A stretch of DNA of 64,000 nucleotides, from the NCBI RefSeq assembly GCF_000295935.2, contig NZ_ALWO02000023.1, positions 248,001 to 312,000 of the forward strand. The letters run 5' to 3'. Each line of letters begins with the position of its first letter. Positions within the stretch are counted from its first letter, which is position 1. The stretch comes from Indibacter alkaliphilus LW1 (GTDB lineage: Bacteria; Bacteroidota; Bacteroidia; Cytophagales; Cyclobacteriaceae). Positions 24,935-34,512 of this stretch are shown piece by piece. The notes beneath the pieces were generated by a model. It had not been told where the DNA came from. It worked only from the letters and a program-made list of their open reading frames with translations, and did not search any database. Position numbers and translations under genes: made by a program.

Positions 24935-25420
24935 ATGACCCACCCAAAAACCAAAATTCTTGTAGATAAGATAGTGTCCGTTTTCCTTATGTTTTTGATG
25001 GGAACAATGGTCTTAAATGTGACATGGCAGGTTCTTTCAAGGTATGTGGTACAAAATCCCGCCTCCTTTACAGATGAATTATCCAGATACATGTTGATTT
25101 GGCTTGGTATGCTTGGAGCTGCTTATGTGGCGGGTAAGGACCAACATTTGGCCATTGATATTTTACCTCAAAAACTCGAAGGGAAAGCTAAAATCAGGTT
25201 AGTTGTTTTGATTAATTTGATTGTGATGCTCTTTGCATTTTTAGCTATGGTTCTTGGAGGTAGCAATCTGGTCTACATTACTTTTATTTTGGAACAAAAA
25301 TCAGCTACTCTTCAACTTCCATTGGCCTACATCTACTCTGTTATTCCAATGAGTGGTTTGTTAGTGATGTATTACAATTTTTACCAGATCTCTACACAAC
25401 TCAAAACCCAAAAGCAGTAA
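24935..25420 (+). CDS. TRAP transporter small permease (DctQ)
   Basis: A 161-residue integral membrane protein with four helices (about residues 13-35, 47-65, 88-110, 128-150). The family motif is visible in NPASFTDELSRYMLIWLGMLGAAYV. It pairs with the large permease whose start overlaps its stop by one base (TAATG). It lies 6 bp after the binding protein. Confidence 0.93.
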   Translation: MTHPKTKILVDKIVSVFLMFLMGTMVLNVTWQVLSRYVVQNPASFTDELSRYMLIWLGMLGAAYVAGKDQHLAIDILPQKLEGKAKIRLVVLINLIVMLFAFLAMVLGGSNLVYITFILEQKSATLQLPLAYIYSVIPMSGLLVMYYNFYQISTQLKTQKQ

Positions 25421-26715
25421 TGGAATATATCAGCATCATTATTCTGGTTTTGACATTTGTTTTCCTGATGGGAATTGGGGTTCCAGTAGCCTGGAGTTTA
25501 GGGATTTCAAGTTTTTTAACCTTATTGGTATCTGTAGCCGCTGTACCATCAGCGACTACCATAGCGCAGCGGATGGCGACAGGTTTGGATAGTTTTGCCT
25601 TGTTGGCAATCCCGTTCTTTATTTTGGCTGGAGAAATAATGAATAGAGGTGGAATTGCCAATAGATTGATAGAATTGGCCAAAGCGGTGACAGGTCGCTT
25701 GCCTGGAGGATTACTCTATGTAAATGTAATTGCAGCCATGCTTTTTGGTGCCATTGCTGGATCGGCGGCAGCAGCTGTATCAGCTATTGGAAGTATTCTT
25801 GGAAAGAGAATGAATGATGAAGGTTATCCCAAAGGTTTAGGGGCTGCCGTTAATATCACCTCATCTACTACAGGATTGATCATACCTCCTTCCAATATCC
25901 TGATAGTTTATTCACTGGCTTCAGGAGGTGTTTCCATAGCAGCATTGTTTGTTGCAGGGTATCTACCTGGCCTATTTATTGGGTTGCTTTTGATGTTGAC
26001 AGCTGCATTTTTTATCAAAAAGCATAATCTGCCTGAAGGTGAAAGAACCAGTTCTAAGGAGGTGATCAATAAAACCGGTAGAGCATTTCCTTCATTAATG
26101 CTTCTGGTGATTGTAATAGGAGGAATTGTCGGAGGGATTTTTACTGCTACTGAAGCTTCAGCTATCGCAGTGGTTTACACTTTAGCTTTATCTTTTTTTT
26201 ACCGAGAATTGAATTGGAAGGAAATTCCCGCAATCTTGCTCAAGTCCAGTGAAACAACAGCCATTGTCATGTTGCTGATAGCAACTTCCATGAGCATGTC
26301 TTGGGTCATGTCTGCTGAAGATATTCCCCAAGGAATCAGTGAGGCACTACTTTCTCTCAGTGATAATATTATTGTGATTCTGATCATTATCAATCTTCTT
26401 TTGCTTTTTGTAGGAATATTCATGGACATGACGCCCGCGGTTTTAATATTTACACCTATTTTCCTTCCTGTGGTGACTGAGTTAGGTGTTGACCCTGTGC
26501 ATTTTGGAATTATTATGATTCTTAATCTTTGTATAGGATTGTGTACGCCCCCAGTAGGATCTGTTTTATTTCTTGGTGTTCAAGTGGCCGGTATGAATAT
26601 TCAAAATGTAGTCAAACCTTTGCTCCCGTTTTTTCTAGCGATGATCATTGGATTGGTGGTTGTCACCCTTTGGCCTGGACTTACACTTTGGTTACCAAAC
26701 TTGTTTGGGCTTTGA
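25420..26715 (+). CDS. TRAP transporter large permease (DctM)
   Basis: A 431-residue polytopic protein of the ion-transporter superfamily, the Na+-coupled transport subunit. About twelve hydrophobic segments. Typical DctM features: LLAIPFFILAGEIMNRGG, FGAIAGSAAAAVSAIG, and near the end FGIIMILNLCIGLCTPPVGSVLF. It ends the operon, 3 bp short of the stop of a convergent lipoprotein gene, with no terminator in between. Confidence 0.95.
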   Translation: MEYISIIILVLTFVFLMGIGVPVAWSLGISSFLTLLVSVAAVPSATTIAQRMATGLDSFALLAIPFFILAGEIMNRGGIANRLIELAKAVTGRLPGGLLYVNVIAAMLFGAIAGSAAAAVSAIGSILGKRMNDEGYPKGLGAAVNITSSTTGLIIPPSNILIVYSLASGGVSIAALFVAGYLPGLFIGLLLMLTAAFFIKKHNLPEGERTSSKEVINKTGRAFPSLMLLVIVIGGIVGGIFTATEASAIAVVYTLALSFFYRELNWKEIPAILLKSSETTAIVMLLIATSMSMSWVMSAEDIPQGISEALLSLSDNIIVILIIINLLLLFVGIFMDMTPAVLIFTPIFLPVVTELGVDPVHFGIIMILNLCIGLCTPPVGSVLFLGVQVAGMNIQNVVKPLLPFFLAMIIGLVVVTLWPGLTLWLPNLFGL

Positions 26716-26718
26716 CTT

Positions 26719-27150
26719 TTACCGTTGTACCAATAAAGGTTCGTCCCAGCCCCTTAAAATAATTTGATAGTTTTCTGATAAAGAAATATTTAAATCTCTA
26801 ATATCAAAAATAACCTCCTTAGTGAAAAATGCGGCACATGCACTAATTGGACTGTAGGTGATTTTGGCCTTCAACGTAGGGGGCTGGGAATCAAAAACTC
26901 TTTCAGAAAATACCAAAGTAAAGTCCTTGTCGTCATCGCATCCGCTAAATCCAACGTTTAGATGTAACCTTTGATCGATTATCTCAGCCTCAGCAACAAA
27001 TACGATAACAGGAAAGTCTTCATCAAAAAATTGGGTGTTCACTATGACATTTTCACTTTGAATTTGATTGATGTCCTGGTTTTCCTGACACGAAAATAGA
27101 AAAATTCCACAGCTTATCAGAATTAGAAGATGATTCAAGATTTTATGCAT
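26719..27150 (-). CDS. Lipoprotein, hypothetical
   Basis: A 143-residue protein from ATG 27150 (MHKILNHLLILISCGIFL) with lipobox LFSC at residues 17-20. A longer in-frame start at 27246 would bury the signal peptide. The mature part is beta-rich and contains GFSGCDDDKDFTLVFSERVFDSQPP; this cysteine and one in SPISACAAFF could form a disulfide. No family recognised. It converges on dctM. Confidence 0.65.
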   Translation of the reverse strand: MHKILNHLLILISCGIFLFSCQENQDINQIQSENVIVNTQFFDEDFPVIVFVAEAEIIDQRLHLNVGFSGCDDDKDFTLVFSERVFDSQPPTLKAKITYSPISACAAFFTKEVIFDIRDLNISLSENYQIILRGWDEPLLVQR

Positions 27151-27260
27151 TGCGTCTAAACTGAAGTTTACTCTAGTTGTTAAGGTAAGGATAAATTGTA
27201 AGGTTTTGTCCTGAATCTTAAGAATCTTATTTTTAAAGAAATTCAACTAGACAGTCTTAA

Positions 27261-28013
27261 ATGAAAAAGCTCCTTATTTTTATTTCATTGTTTTTCTTTT
27301 CACTGGTTGTCAGAGCCCAAAGAGAAATTCGAGTGAATCCTGAGATGTGGTGGGGTTTGATGAGTTCAGGCCAGATTGCCCCTAATTGGTCTCTTTGGCT
27401 TGATACACATCATGTTCCTGATTTATTTCTGATTGTAAGAAGTGGTTTGACTTTGCATACCCAGGATCAAAGAATTGCATTGACCGCAGGGTATGCAAGA
27501 CTTGGTTTGACCACTCCATTTTCAGAAGGAAGGTTGATAAGACCGGAAAACAGGCCTTGGGGACAAATAGTCTACAGGCTGCCATCAACCTCAAAATTTT
27601 CCACCAGTCTAAGATACAGACATGATATGCGCTACAGGGCCAATTTTGACAATGATGAAATTATAGATGGCTTTGGGTTAAATCACAGGATGCGCTTTAA
27701 TGTTAGTTTCAGGTATAATTGGGGAGAGGTCTTGGATCAAAAATTCAATTTTGCAACTACTTTATTCAATGAATCTTTGGTGACTGTAGGCCCGTCAATT
27801 GCTGACAACCCATTTGAGCACAGAGTTTTTGCCCTCTTTAGTTTTAGCAGAAGGGCAGTTACAGTTTCCCCTGGTTATCATTTACGATTGGCTACCCCGA
27901 ACCCCGAAACACTTAGAATCAATCATGGACCATTTCTTTGGGTAACGATCAATTACAGATTAAAGAACTTTAGACGTCATCTGCTCAGGGAATTCCCTGG
28001 TGACCATATCTAA
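27261..28013 (+). CDS. DUF2490 outer-membrane protein, second copy
   Basis: A 250-residue secreted protein with signal MKKLLIFISLFFFSLVVRAQ and DUF2490-type strands (WSLWLDTHHVPDLFLIVRSGLTL, FSTSLRYRHDMRYRANF, LNHRMRFNVSFRYNW). Distantly related in pattern to the protein at 17279-18040 but not a close duplicate. Function unknown. It converges on the NlpE-like gene. Confidence 0.75.
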   Translation: MKKLLIFISLFFFSLVVRAQREIRVNPEMWWGLMSSGQIAPNWSLWLDTHHVPDLFLIVRSGLTLHTQDQRIALTAGYARLGLTTPFSEGRLIRPENRPWGQIVYRLPSTSKFSTSLRYRHDMRYRANFDNDEIIDGFGLNHRMRFNVSFRYNWGEVLDQKFNFATTLFNESLVTVGPSIADNPFEHRVFALFSFSRRAVTVSPGYHLRLATPNPETLRINHGPFLWVTINYRLKNFRRHLLREFPGDHI

Positions 28014-28031
28014 GTATATTTGCCGAAAATA

Positions 28032-28493
28032 TCAATCCATATTTTTGCGAAGGGCATAATTTTCAGCTAATTGGCCTGTAATTCTATTTCCATCCATATC
28101 TAAGTGAAAAAGTACATTTTCTCCTACAAAATACTGATTAGGTCTTTCTTCATTTTCCAAGGTGATTGTATTCCCTGCATCATTCCAGGAATATGTACCT
28201 GTTGATTCATAAATTGAATCATTGTTTTTACCCAAATAAACTGATTTTTTGACATAAGAAAAGGAGGGGCCAATTTCAATTTTTGTTTCAATACCCTCAC
28301 AATCGGCGCAAGGTAAAACTCCCTCATACAATCCTTCATAATCCAAAGCGAGTTGGGAGGTATGTTCATCTGGCGGGAATATTTCATCAGTACTGCTCAT
28401 TTCTTCTGAATTATCTTTTTTAGTGCCTTCACAAGCACCTATTATGGCAGAAACAAAAATTATCAGGAAGAAGAAGAGTGTATTGAATTTCAT
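28032..28493 (-). CDS. NlpE-like copper-resistance-type lipoprotein
   Basis: A 153-residue lipoprotein with signal MKFNTLFFFLIIFVSAII and lipobox IGAC. The mature part matches the NlpE N-terminal domain: YEGLYEGVLPCADCEGIETKIEI with the diagnostic CADC motif, then STGTYSWNDAGNTITLE and MDGNRITGQLAENYALRK. In E. coli NlpE senses envelope stress; here only the N-terminal domain is present, which is common in Bacteroidota. Role inferred from the domain. Confidence 0.85.
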   Translation of the reverse strand: MKFNTLFFFLIIFVSAIIGACEGTKKDNSEEMSSTDEIFPPDEHTSQLALDYEGLYEGVLPCADCEGIETKIEIGPSFSYVKKSVYLGKNNDSIYESTGTYSWNDAGNTITLENEERPNQYFVGENVLFHLDMDGNRITGQLAENYALRKNMD

Positions 28494-28686
28494 AGGATTA
28501 TAAAATAAAGGTGGAAAATATATGACAATATACAGTTTGATCCTACTTGCTACAAATATGGGCTTTCATTTTCAATAAATTTATGAGAAGAGTCTGATAG
28601 CTTGTTTTTGGGGTTCTAAGGTGAAGACTTTTATTAAGCGCTGTATTTGGTTAACTTTCGAGCCTTAAGAATTAAATTCTGAAAAA

Positions 28687-31230
28687 ATGAAAAAAAATAA
28701 AACAGCTTCTGATGTCAGGTCTAAACTTGAAGAAAAAGGCTTGGACAAGCAGGAAATACAAAATATTTTGATTGAAGATGCTAGGACAGGACTTAGCGTA
28801 GAAGCTCTCAAGAGAGCTATTTCCAATAATCTTTTTTATGCTCAGGGAAAATTCCCCGAAATAGCTACCAGACATGATTATTACATGGCTGTTTCCTATG
28901 CTGTCAGAGACAGAATTCTAAATCGCTGGGTTGGTTCAGTTAAGCAATATCTTAACAGTAAAAATAGAGTAGTTTCTTACTTGTCAGCCGAGTACCTCTT
29001 GGGGCCCCACCTGGCCAATAACTTGATCAATTTGGGAATTTACAAACAAGTAGAACAAGCAGTCAAAGAACTGGGCAAGGATCTGGATTGGTTGATAGAA
29101 AAAGAAATAGAACCTGGATTAGGAAATGGGGGATTAGGTAGATTGGCTGCCTGTTACATGGACTCTTTGGCTACTTTGGAAGTGCCTGCAATTGGATATG
29201 GGATCAGATACCAATTTGGGATTTTTGAACAGGATATCAAAGATGGATGGCAGGTCGAAGATACCGACAATTGGCTTAGAAGGGGCAACCCATGGGAAAT
29301 CGAAAGAAGAGAACTCAACTATGAAGTCAAATTTGGAGGGCATGTACAACATTACACAGACAATAATGGTAAGTTTTGCAGTAACTGGATTCCTGACCTG
29401 GTAGTAAAGGGAGTCGCATACGATACCCCGATTTTGGGATATAAGGTCAATACCACCAATACTTTAAGGCTTTGGAAATCTGAAGCACCAAAATCCTTTG
29501 ATTTTCAGGTCTTTAATGCTGGAGGTTACAATGAGGCAGTAAGGCAAAAAATTGTCTGCGAAAACATATCTAAGGTCCTTTATCCAAATGACGAACAAGA
29601 GGAAGGCAAAATACTAAGATTACAGCAGCAATATTTCTTTGTATCATGTTCCTTGCAGGATATGATCAATATCCACCTCAGACAGGGAGATAAGATTCAT
29701 GACTTCCATCAAAAGTTTGTTGTGCAGCTCAACGACACCCACCCAGCTGTAGGTGTGGCAGAAATGATGCGATTGCTTTTGGATAAATATATGCTGGATT
29801 GGGATGATGCATGGGATATAACAACAAAAACCTTTGCCTATACCAACCACACCTTATTACCTGAGGCATTGGAAAAGTGGGATTTGGAACTATTTGGTAA
29901 GGTACTCCCGAGACACCTGGAGTTGATTTATGAAATCAACAGAAGATTTATAGACAAGGTAACTGTGCGGTTTTATGGTGACCACCAGAAAATTGCCAGT
30001 CTTTCTTTGATCGGTGAGGGCCCAAGGAAATATATTAAAATGGCCAATTTAGCAGCACTCGGAAGCCAAGCGATCAATGGAGTAGCAGCTTTACACACTG
30101 ATCTGCTCAAGAAAACGGTCATGAAAGATTGGTTTGAACTATCTCCTGAAAAGTTCAGTAACAAAACCAATGGAGTAACTCCAAGAAGGTGGATGGTCTT
30201 AAGCAATCCACAACTGACAGAATTGATAAGTAGTAAAATAGGGGAGGGATGGATAAAAAATCTGGATGAATTAAAAGATCTTGAGCAATTTGCAAAGGAT
30301 AAAGCATTCCAGAAGGCATGGATGGAGGTCAAGCATGACCAGAAAATCAACCTAAGCAAAAAGATCTTTCAAAGAATGAGGCTGACGGTTGACCCTGATT
30401 CACTTTTTGATGTACAGGTGAAGAGAATCCACGAATACAAAAGGCAGTTGTTGAATGCTTTACATGTCATTACACTTTACAACAGAATCAAGCAAAAACC
30501 TGAAGCCGATATAGTTCCAAGGACGGTAATTTTTGCGGGTAAAGCAGCACCCGGTTATAAAATGGCAAAACTGATTATCAAACTGATAACTTCCATCGGT
30601 GATGTGGTCAATAATGATTCAGATGTCAATAAAAAATTAAAGGTGGTCTTTTTCCCGAATTATAATGTGACCAATGCGCAGAAGATTTATCCTGCAGCAG
30701 ACCTTTCTGAACAGATTTCTACTTCAGGAAAAGAAGCTTCCGGTACTGGAAATATGAAACTTTCCTTAAATGGAGCTTTGACTATTGGAACTTTGGATGG
30801 TGCAAATGTGGAAATCAGAGAATGTGTAGGAGAGGAGAATTTCTTCCTTTTTGGCTTGACTGCCGATGAGGTGGAAAATACCAAAGCTAATGGTTATGAC
30901 CCTTACGACTATTATAAAAATAATCCTGAACTGAAACTGGCTATTGATCAAATCAATGAAGGGTATTTCTCCCATTTAGATCCTGATACCTTCAAGGGCT
31001 TGGTAAGATCATTGATGTTTGATGATCAGTACTTGATACTTGCAGACTATCAAGCCTATGTAGATGCTCAGGAAAAGGTAGCAGAGACATTCAAGAATAA
31101 ATCAAAGTGGGCCGAAATGTCAATATTAAATGTGGCAAGGATGGGCAAGTTCTCAAGTGACAGAAGTATAAGAGATTATTGCAAAGAAATCTGGAAAGTA
31201 GAACCTGTCCCAGTAAAACTTGAAAACTGA
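28687..31230 (+). CDS. glgP: Glycogen/starch phosphorylase
   Basis: PLP-dependent GT35 enzyme releasing glucose-1-phosphate from alpha-glucan. At 847 residues it has the standard length of the GlgP/MalP family. The N-terminus has SYLSAEYLLGPHLANNL, then EPGLGNGGLGRLAACYMDS. The PLP-Lys signature is EASGTGNMKLSLNGALTIGT (about residue 680-700). QLNDTHPA and KTNGVTPRRW complete the active site. Start is ATG (MKKNKTASDV). It stands alone between lipoprotein and barrel genes, followed by a terminator. Confidence 0.97.
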   Translation: MKKNKTASDVRSKLEEKGLDKQEIQNILIEDARTGLSVEALKRAISNNLFYAQGKFPEIATRHDYYMAVSYAVRDRILNRWVGSVKQYLNSKNRVVSYLSAEYLLGPHLANNLINLGIYKQVEQAVKELGKDLDWLIEKEIEPGLGNGGLGRLAACYMDSLATLEVPAIGYGIRYQFGIFEQDIKDGWQVEDTDNWLRRGNPWEIERRELNYEVKFGGHVQHYTDNNGKFCSNWIPDLVVKGVAYDTPILGYKVNTTNTLRLWKSEAPKSFDFQVFNAGGYNEAVRQKIVCENISKVLYPNDEQEEGKILRLQQQYFFVSCSLQDMINIHLRQGDKIHDFHQKFVVQLNDTHPAVGVAEMMRLLLDKYMLDWDDAWDITTKTFAYTNHTLLPEALEKWDLELFGKVLPRHLELIYEINRRFIDKVTVRFYGDHQKIASLSLIGEGPRKYIKMANLAALGSQAINGVAALHTDLLKKTVMKDWFELSPEKFSNKTNGVTPRRWMVLSNPQLTELISSKIGEGWIKNLDELKDLEQFAKDKAFQKAWMEVKHDQKINLSKKIFQRMRLTVDPDSLFDVQVKRIHEYKRQLLNALHVITLYNRIKQKPEADIVPRTVIFAGKAAPGYKMAKLIIKLITSIGDVVNNDSDVNKKLKVVFFPNYNVTNAQKIYPAADLSEQISTSGKEASGTGNMKLSLNGALTIGTLDGANVEIRECVGEENFFLFGLTADEVENTKANGYDPYDYYKNNPELKLAIDQINEGYFSHLDPDTFKGLVRSLMFDDQYLILADYQAYVDAQEKVAETFKNKSKWAEMSILNVARMGKFSSDRSIRDYCKEIWKVEPVPVKLEN

Positions 31231-31267
31231 TTAATTCACTTATAAACTACTTTTAATACTAGCAAAT

Positions 31268-31297
31268 AATCCCTTGGTCTGTAGCTAAGGGATTTTT
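31268..31297 (+). terminator. Intrinsic terminator of glgP
   Basis: AATCCCTT pairs with AAGGGATT across an 11-nt loop, followed by TTT and TTG. It lies 37 bp after the glgP stop. Confidence 0.75.
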
Positions 31298-31307
31298 GTT
31301 TTGAATA

Positions 31308-32066
31308 TTATTCAAAATTTAAGGCCATAAAAATCCCCACATGAAATATCATCCTATCAGTAATGGAAGACCATTGTCTGACACTCTCTGAATAAAACAT
31401 TCTGAACCCTGGGTTTTCAAATCCCAGTCCATCATATTCTCTTGTTTGGTAACTGGAGCGCTCATACCTGGCCATATTCAGCATCACCTGTATCCCCATG
31501 GAGTCATTGATCAAATAACCAATTCCAAAATCACCACTGTATGTCAGTAGTACATCTTTGAAAGAGGATTGCCCCAACCTTTGTGGGAGCTCATCTATAA
31601 CTCCTTCTGAAGAGCAATTGGGACAGTTGACATTTACCAAGTCATATTTAAAGGCTCCAACACCCTTTTCCAAGCCAATAAAACCAGAAGCAATTAGGTA
31701 AAATTTTGGACTCATTTCAAAGTAATAATTGAAAAATGGTCCAAAACCAATCATTGTATTTTGAAGGTTTGATTCTATAGTCGAACTGATTCCTGAAGAG
31801 CCCTGTCCATTCAATGCCAATCTTTCATTATATGCTCTTAGACTTCCTTGAACTCCTACAAATAACTCACCGAATGTCCTTACACCGATTCTATTCCTCC
31901 ATTCCAAGCTTGAGTAATCATCGGCATTTTCTACTATTCTATTTTTTGCTGTCGGAAACGAAGGGGAAATCTCAGAGGTAAACAACCACCTGGAATAAAA
32001 ATCCTGTGCCCAAAGCAGTTGAGCTGAACAAAAGAAAAATACTATGCTGAATAAAAATTTCTTCAT
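31308..32066 (-). CDS. Outer-membrane beta-barrel protein, hypothetical
   Basis: A 252-residue secreted protein from ATG 32066 (MKKFLFSIVFFFCSAQLLWAQ), which gives a clean signal peptide; the longer frame to 32114 adds 16 residues before it. The mature part has barrel-like alternating strands (FGELFVGVQGSLRAY, MIGFGPFFNYYFEMSPKFYLIASGFIGLEKG) and ends in FHVGIFMALNFE, with an aromatic two residues from the end. Two Cys close together (NVNCPNCSSEG) may form a loop disulfide. No named family recognised; porin-family barrel likely. Confidence 0.7.
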   Translation of the reverse strand: MKKFLFSIVFFFCSAQLLWAQDFYSRWLFTSEISPSFPTAKNRIVENADDYSSLEWRNRIGVRTFGELFVGVQGSLRAYNERLALNGQGSSGISSTIESNLQNTMIGFGPFFNYYFEMSPKFYLIASGFIGLEKGVGAFKYDLVNVNCPNCSSEGVIDELPQRLGQSSFKDVLLTYSGDFGIGYLINDSMGIQVMLNMARYERSSYQTREYDGLGFENPGFRMFYSESVRQWSSITDRMIFHVGIFMALNFE

Positions 32067-32138
32067 ACAGGACTTATATACGAAATCAAGCACAAATATA
32101 TTTGATTGAAGCACTGTTTCAACTAAAAAATTTTAAAT

Positions 32139-33197
32139 CTACTCCACATCCCGAACGCAGCGGAAGCCAATATTGCTTGTACCGCTTTCATAATCCTGTC
32201 CCTGACGGGCTGAGGGTCTGTAATTGATACAATAATCATCGGCACATAAAAAGGAACCTCCTTTGATGACTTTTTCCAAGGCATAAGGGTTGGTTGGATT
32301 ATAACATTGGGAAATACTGGAGTCTAAAGCAGGAGCATTGCCGGCCAATCTTCGAAATTTGATGGCATCATACCAATCAGAAGTCATTTCCCAAACATTA
32401 CCGATCATGTCATAAAGGCCATAATCATTTGGAGGGAAACTTTTTACAGGTGCTGTACCTTCAAACCCATCCTCAGCTAAGTTATTATTTGGAAATTCAC
32501 CTTGAAAAGTATTGGCCATGAAACTCATTTGAGGCTTGTAGGTATCTCCCCAAGCATAGCGTTGATGCTCCCTGCCTGACTTGGCTGCATATTCCCATTC
32601 TGTTTCGGTGGGAAGCCTTTTTCCGGCCCATTTGGCATAAGCCTCCGCATCTTCGTAGGCGATATGTACAACAGGATGATTTTCCAGACCTTCAATATCA
32701 GAGCCAGGTCCTTCAGGGTGTTTCCAAGATGCTCCAAGAACCCATTTCCACCAAAGACTTATGTCATGAAGAGGAACTCTCGAAGAGGGAGCGGAGAAGA
32801 CCATTGAACCCGGTTGCATGTTTTCCTCGGGCGGCTTAGGAGTACCAGGAGGCAACTGCTTTTTCATTTCTTCCCAATCAGGTGTCTTTTCTGCCATGGT
32901 AACATAGCCCGTCTCAGCTACAAACTCAGCAAACTGAGCATTAGTGACTTCAGTTTCATCCATCCAAAAGGCCTTCACTTTGCGCTTGACTGCTGGTCTT
33001 TCTACAGGGTAAGATTCAGGATCGTTTGTCCCCATGAAAAACTCACCCTCAGGAATAAAAACCATTCCATCTTTTGACCTGACGATTTCTATTTGCTTAG
33101 AAGTATCATAAAAAGTTGAATTTGAGCTTGATTTTTCCTTGCAAGAAAAAGTAACAAAAAGAAGCATTGGGACAACTACAGCTAATATAAATCTCAT
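32139..33197 (-). CDS. Formylglycine-generating-enzyme family lipoprotein (SUMF1/FGE)
   Basis: A 352-residue lipoprotein from ATG 33197 (MRFILAVVVPMLLF) with lipobox TFSC at 16-19; the TTG at 33257 is a poorer start. The rest is an FGE-sulfatase domain: MVFIPEGEFFMGTND, FWMDETEVTNAQFAEFV, RLPTETEWEYAA, NVWEMTSDWY and a C-terminal SNIGFRCVRD. Unlike many pseudo-enzymes it keeps the C-x4-C pair (C318 and C323 in LCADDYC) equivalent to human FGE C336/C341, so it may oxidise a sulfatase Cys to formylglycine. No sulfatase gene is in the window. It follows an HTH gene by 56 bp. Confidence 0.88.
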   Translation of the reverse strand: MRFILAVVVPMLLFVTFSCKEKSSSNSTFYDTSKQIEIVRSKDGMVFIPEGEFFMGTNDPESYPVERPAVKRKVKAFWMDETEVTNAQFAEFVAETGYVTMAEKTPDWEEMKKQLPPGTPKPPEENMQPGSMVFSAPSSRVPLHDISLWWKWVLGASWKHPEGPGSDIEGLENHPVVHIAYEDAEAYAKWAGKRLPTETEWEYAAKSGREHQRYAWGDTYKPQMSFMANTFQGEFPNNNLAEDGFEGTAPVKSFPPNDYGLYDMIGNVWEMTSDWYDAIKFRRLAGNAPALDSSISQCYNPTNPYALEKVIKGGSFLCADDYCINYRPSARQGQDYESGTSNIGFRCVRDVE

Positions 33198-33253
33198 GGG
33201 TGAACAAATATTGAAATTTAAACTTAATAGCTCCTTTGCTAAAAACCTAAAAT

Positions 33254-34255
33254 TCAAACCAAAGCCTCCATTCTCAAAAGGATTTTTTTCCTCAGCTTAT
33301 TGAAAAACTGATTTCTTTCTTTTTCACCGATACTGCTGATCATTGTTGACTTTTTGACCAGATTTTCCAAACTGACAAACATAGAATCATTGAATTTTGG
33401 ATCTCTGGAACCTAGAAAATATAAAACACTATGGTTCAAATAAGTAATTCTCACGCTATCCACTTCCGCCATAAAGGTATTATCTCCAATAATGAATTCA
33501 TTGACAAACATCCTGAACTCAAGACTGTCTTCAGAAGGTTCCTGATTTATTCCAAATTTCTTACCTTTTTCGGCCATTTTTTCCAAGTGATCCACTATTT
33601 CCAACATGCATTGGTAGAGTTTTTTCGAAACATCAACAGATTGAATGATACCCATTTCTGTATATAAGTCTATCTGGCGCAAAGTGGTATTGATTCCTTC
33701 GACATTCCAAATTTCAGTGCTAGGAATTTTATTGTACAATCTGGTAATTTTGGAGCAGGCTTCTTTATATTTTTGGGTAAAGCCCTCTTCCAAAGAAAAC
33801 TTTATGCCTTTAAGATTATCATAATGAAGAATTGATTTTTTCCAAAAAAAGAATTTGAAGTTGGCCAGCTCCTCTTGATAGAAATGATAAAAGGGCGGCA
33901 TATCTTTCACCAAGAAATAAATATGTTTGTTTTTGTGGCTATTCACCATTTCCAATTGTGCCTGCATATCATCCAGCCAAGCATCAAAACTTAAATTGTC
34001 ATATTTGTTGAGTTTGCCCTGAAAAACTATGGCGTCGGTTTGAAGATTAAATAATTGATCCAGAGAGACATTGAAATATTGACTGATTTTTTTGATTTCA
34101 TCCAAATCGATGAACTTTTCTCCTCTGATTCTTCTGTAAGCAGAATCATTGCTAATATCCAACAGGTCTGAGATTTCATCCACGAGTGATTTGTAAGGAG
34201 GCAACAAACTTTTCAAATATTGAAAAAATTGTACCTGAATGTCTGAAGATACCAT
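33254..34255 (-). CDS. HTH-domain protein with helical C-terminal region, hypothetical regulator
   Basis: A 333-residue protein from ATG 34255 (MVSSDIQVQFF); an ATG 21 codons upstream adds unconserved residues. Residues about 12-75 look like a Cro/C1-type HTH: LVDEISDLLDISNDSAYRRIRGEKFIDLDEIKKISQYFNVSLDQLF. The remaining 250 residues are charged and helical, with no catalytic motif. It could be a DNA-binding regulator with a sensing domain. It is the upstream neighbour of the FGE-type lipoprotein on the same strand. Regulation of that gene is an inference from position only. Confidence 0.75.
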   Translation of the reverse strand: MVSSDIQVQFFQYLKSLLPPYKSLVDEISDLLDISNDSAYRRIRGEKFIDLDEIKKISQYFNVSLDQLFNLQTDAIVFQGKLNKYDNLSFDAWLDDMQAQLEMVNSHKNKHIYFLVKDMPPFYHFYQEELANFKFFFWKKSILHYDNLKGIKFSLEEGFTQKYKEACSKITRLYNKIPSTEIWNVEGINTTLRQIDLYTEMGIIQSVDVSKKLYQCMLEIVDHLEKMAEKGKKFGINQEPSEDSLEFRMFVNEFIIGDNTFMAEVDSVRITYLNHSVLYFLGSRDPKFNDSMFVSLENLVKKSTMISSIGEKERNQFFNKLRKKILLRMEALV

Positions 34256-34512
34256 AGGCTGAGTCTTAAAATTGTTGTTCTGGATAAAAGACAAGACAGT
34301 GAGTTTGGAAAACAACATAATTCATAAATTTGATATCAGAATTTAATTCTGTCAATTAATTATTTATGTTTCCATTAATACAATTTAAGAATATATATCA
34401 AAATTAAATTAAGAGAAACATGCAATTTTTTGAATATTTTAAATAATATGATTTTTACCTGAAATTGTTATTCAATGGACATAGAATAGTGTAAGAATAG
34501 CCTTTAACCTTA

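Noticed and set aside
29973-30359. 128-residue minus-strand ORF within glgP
   Set aside because: Shadow of the glycogen phosphorylase reading frame; no signal, start context or domain.
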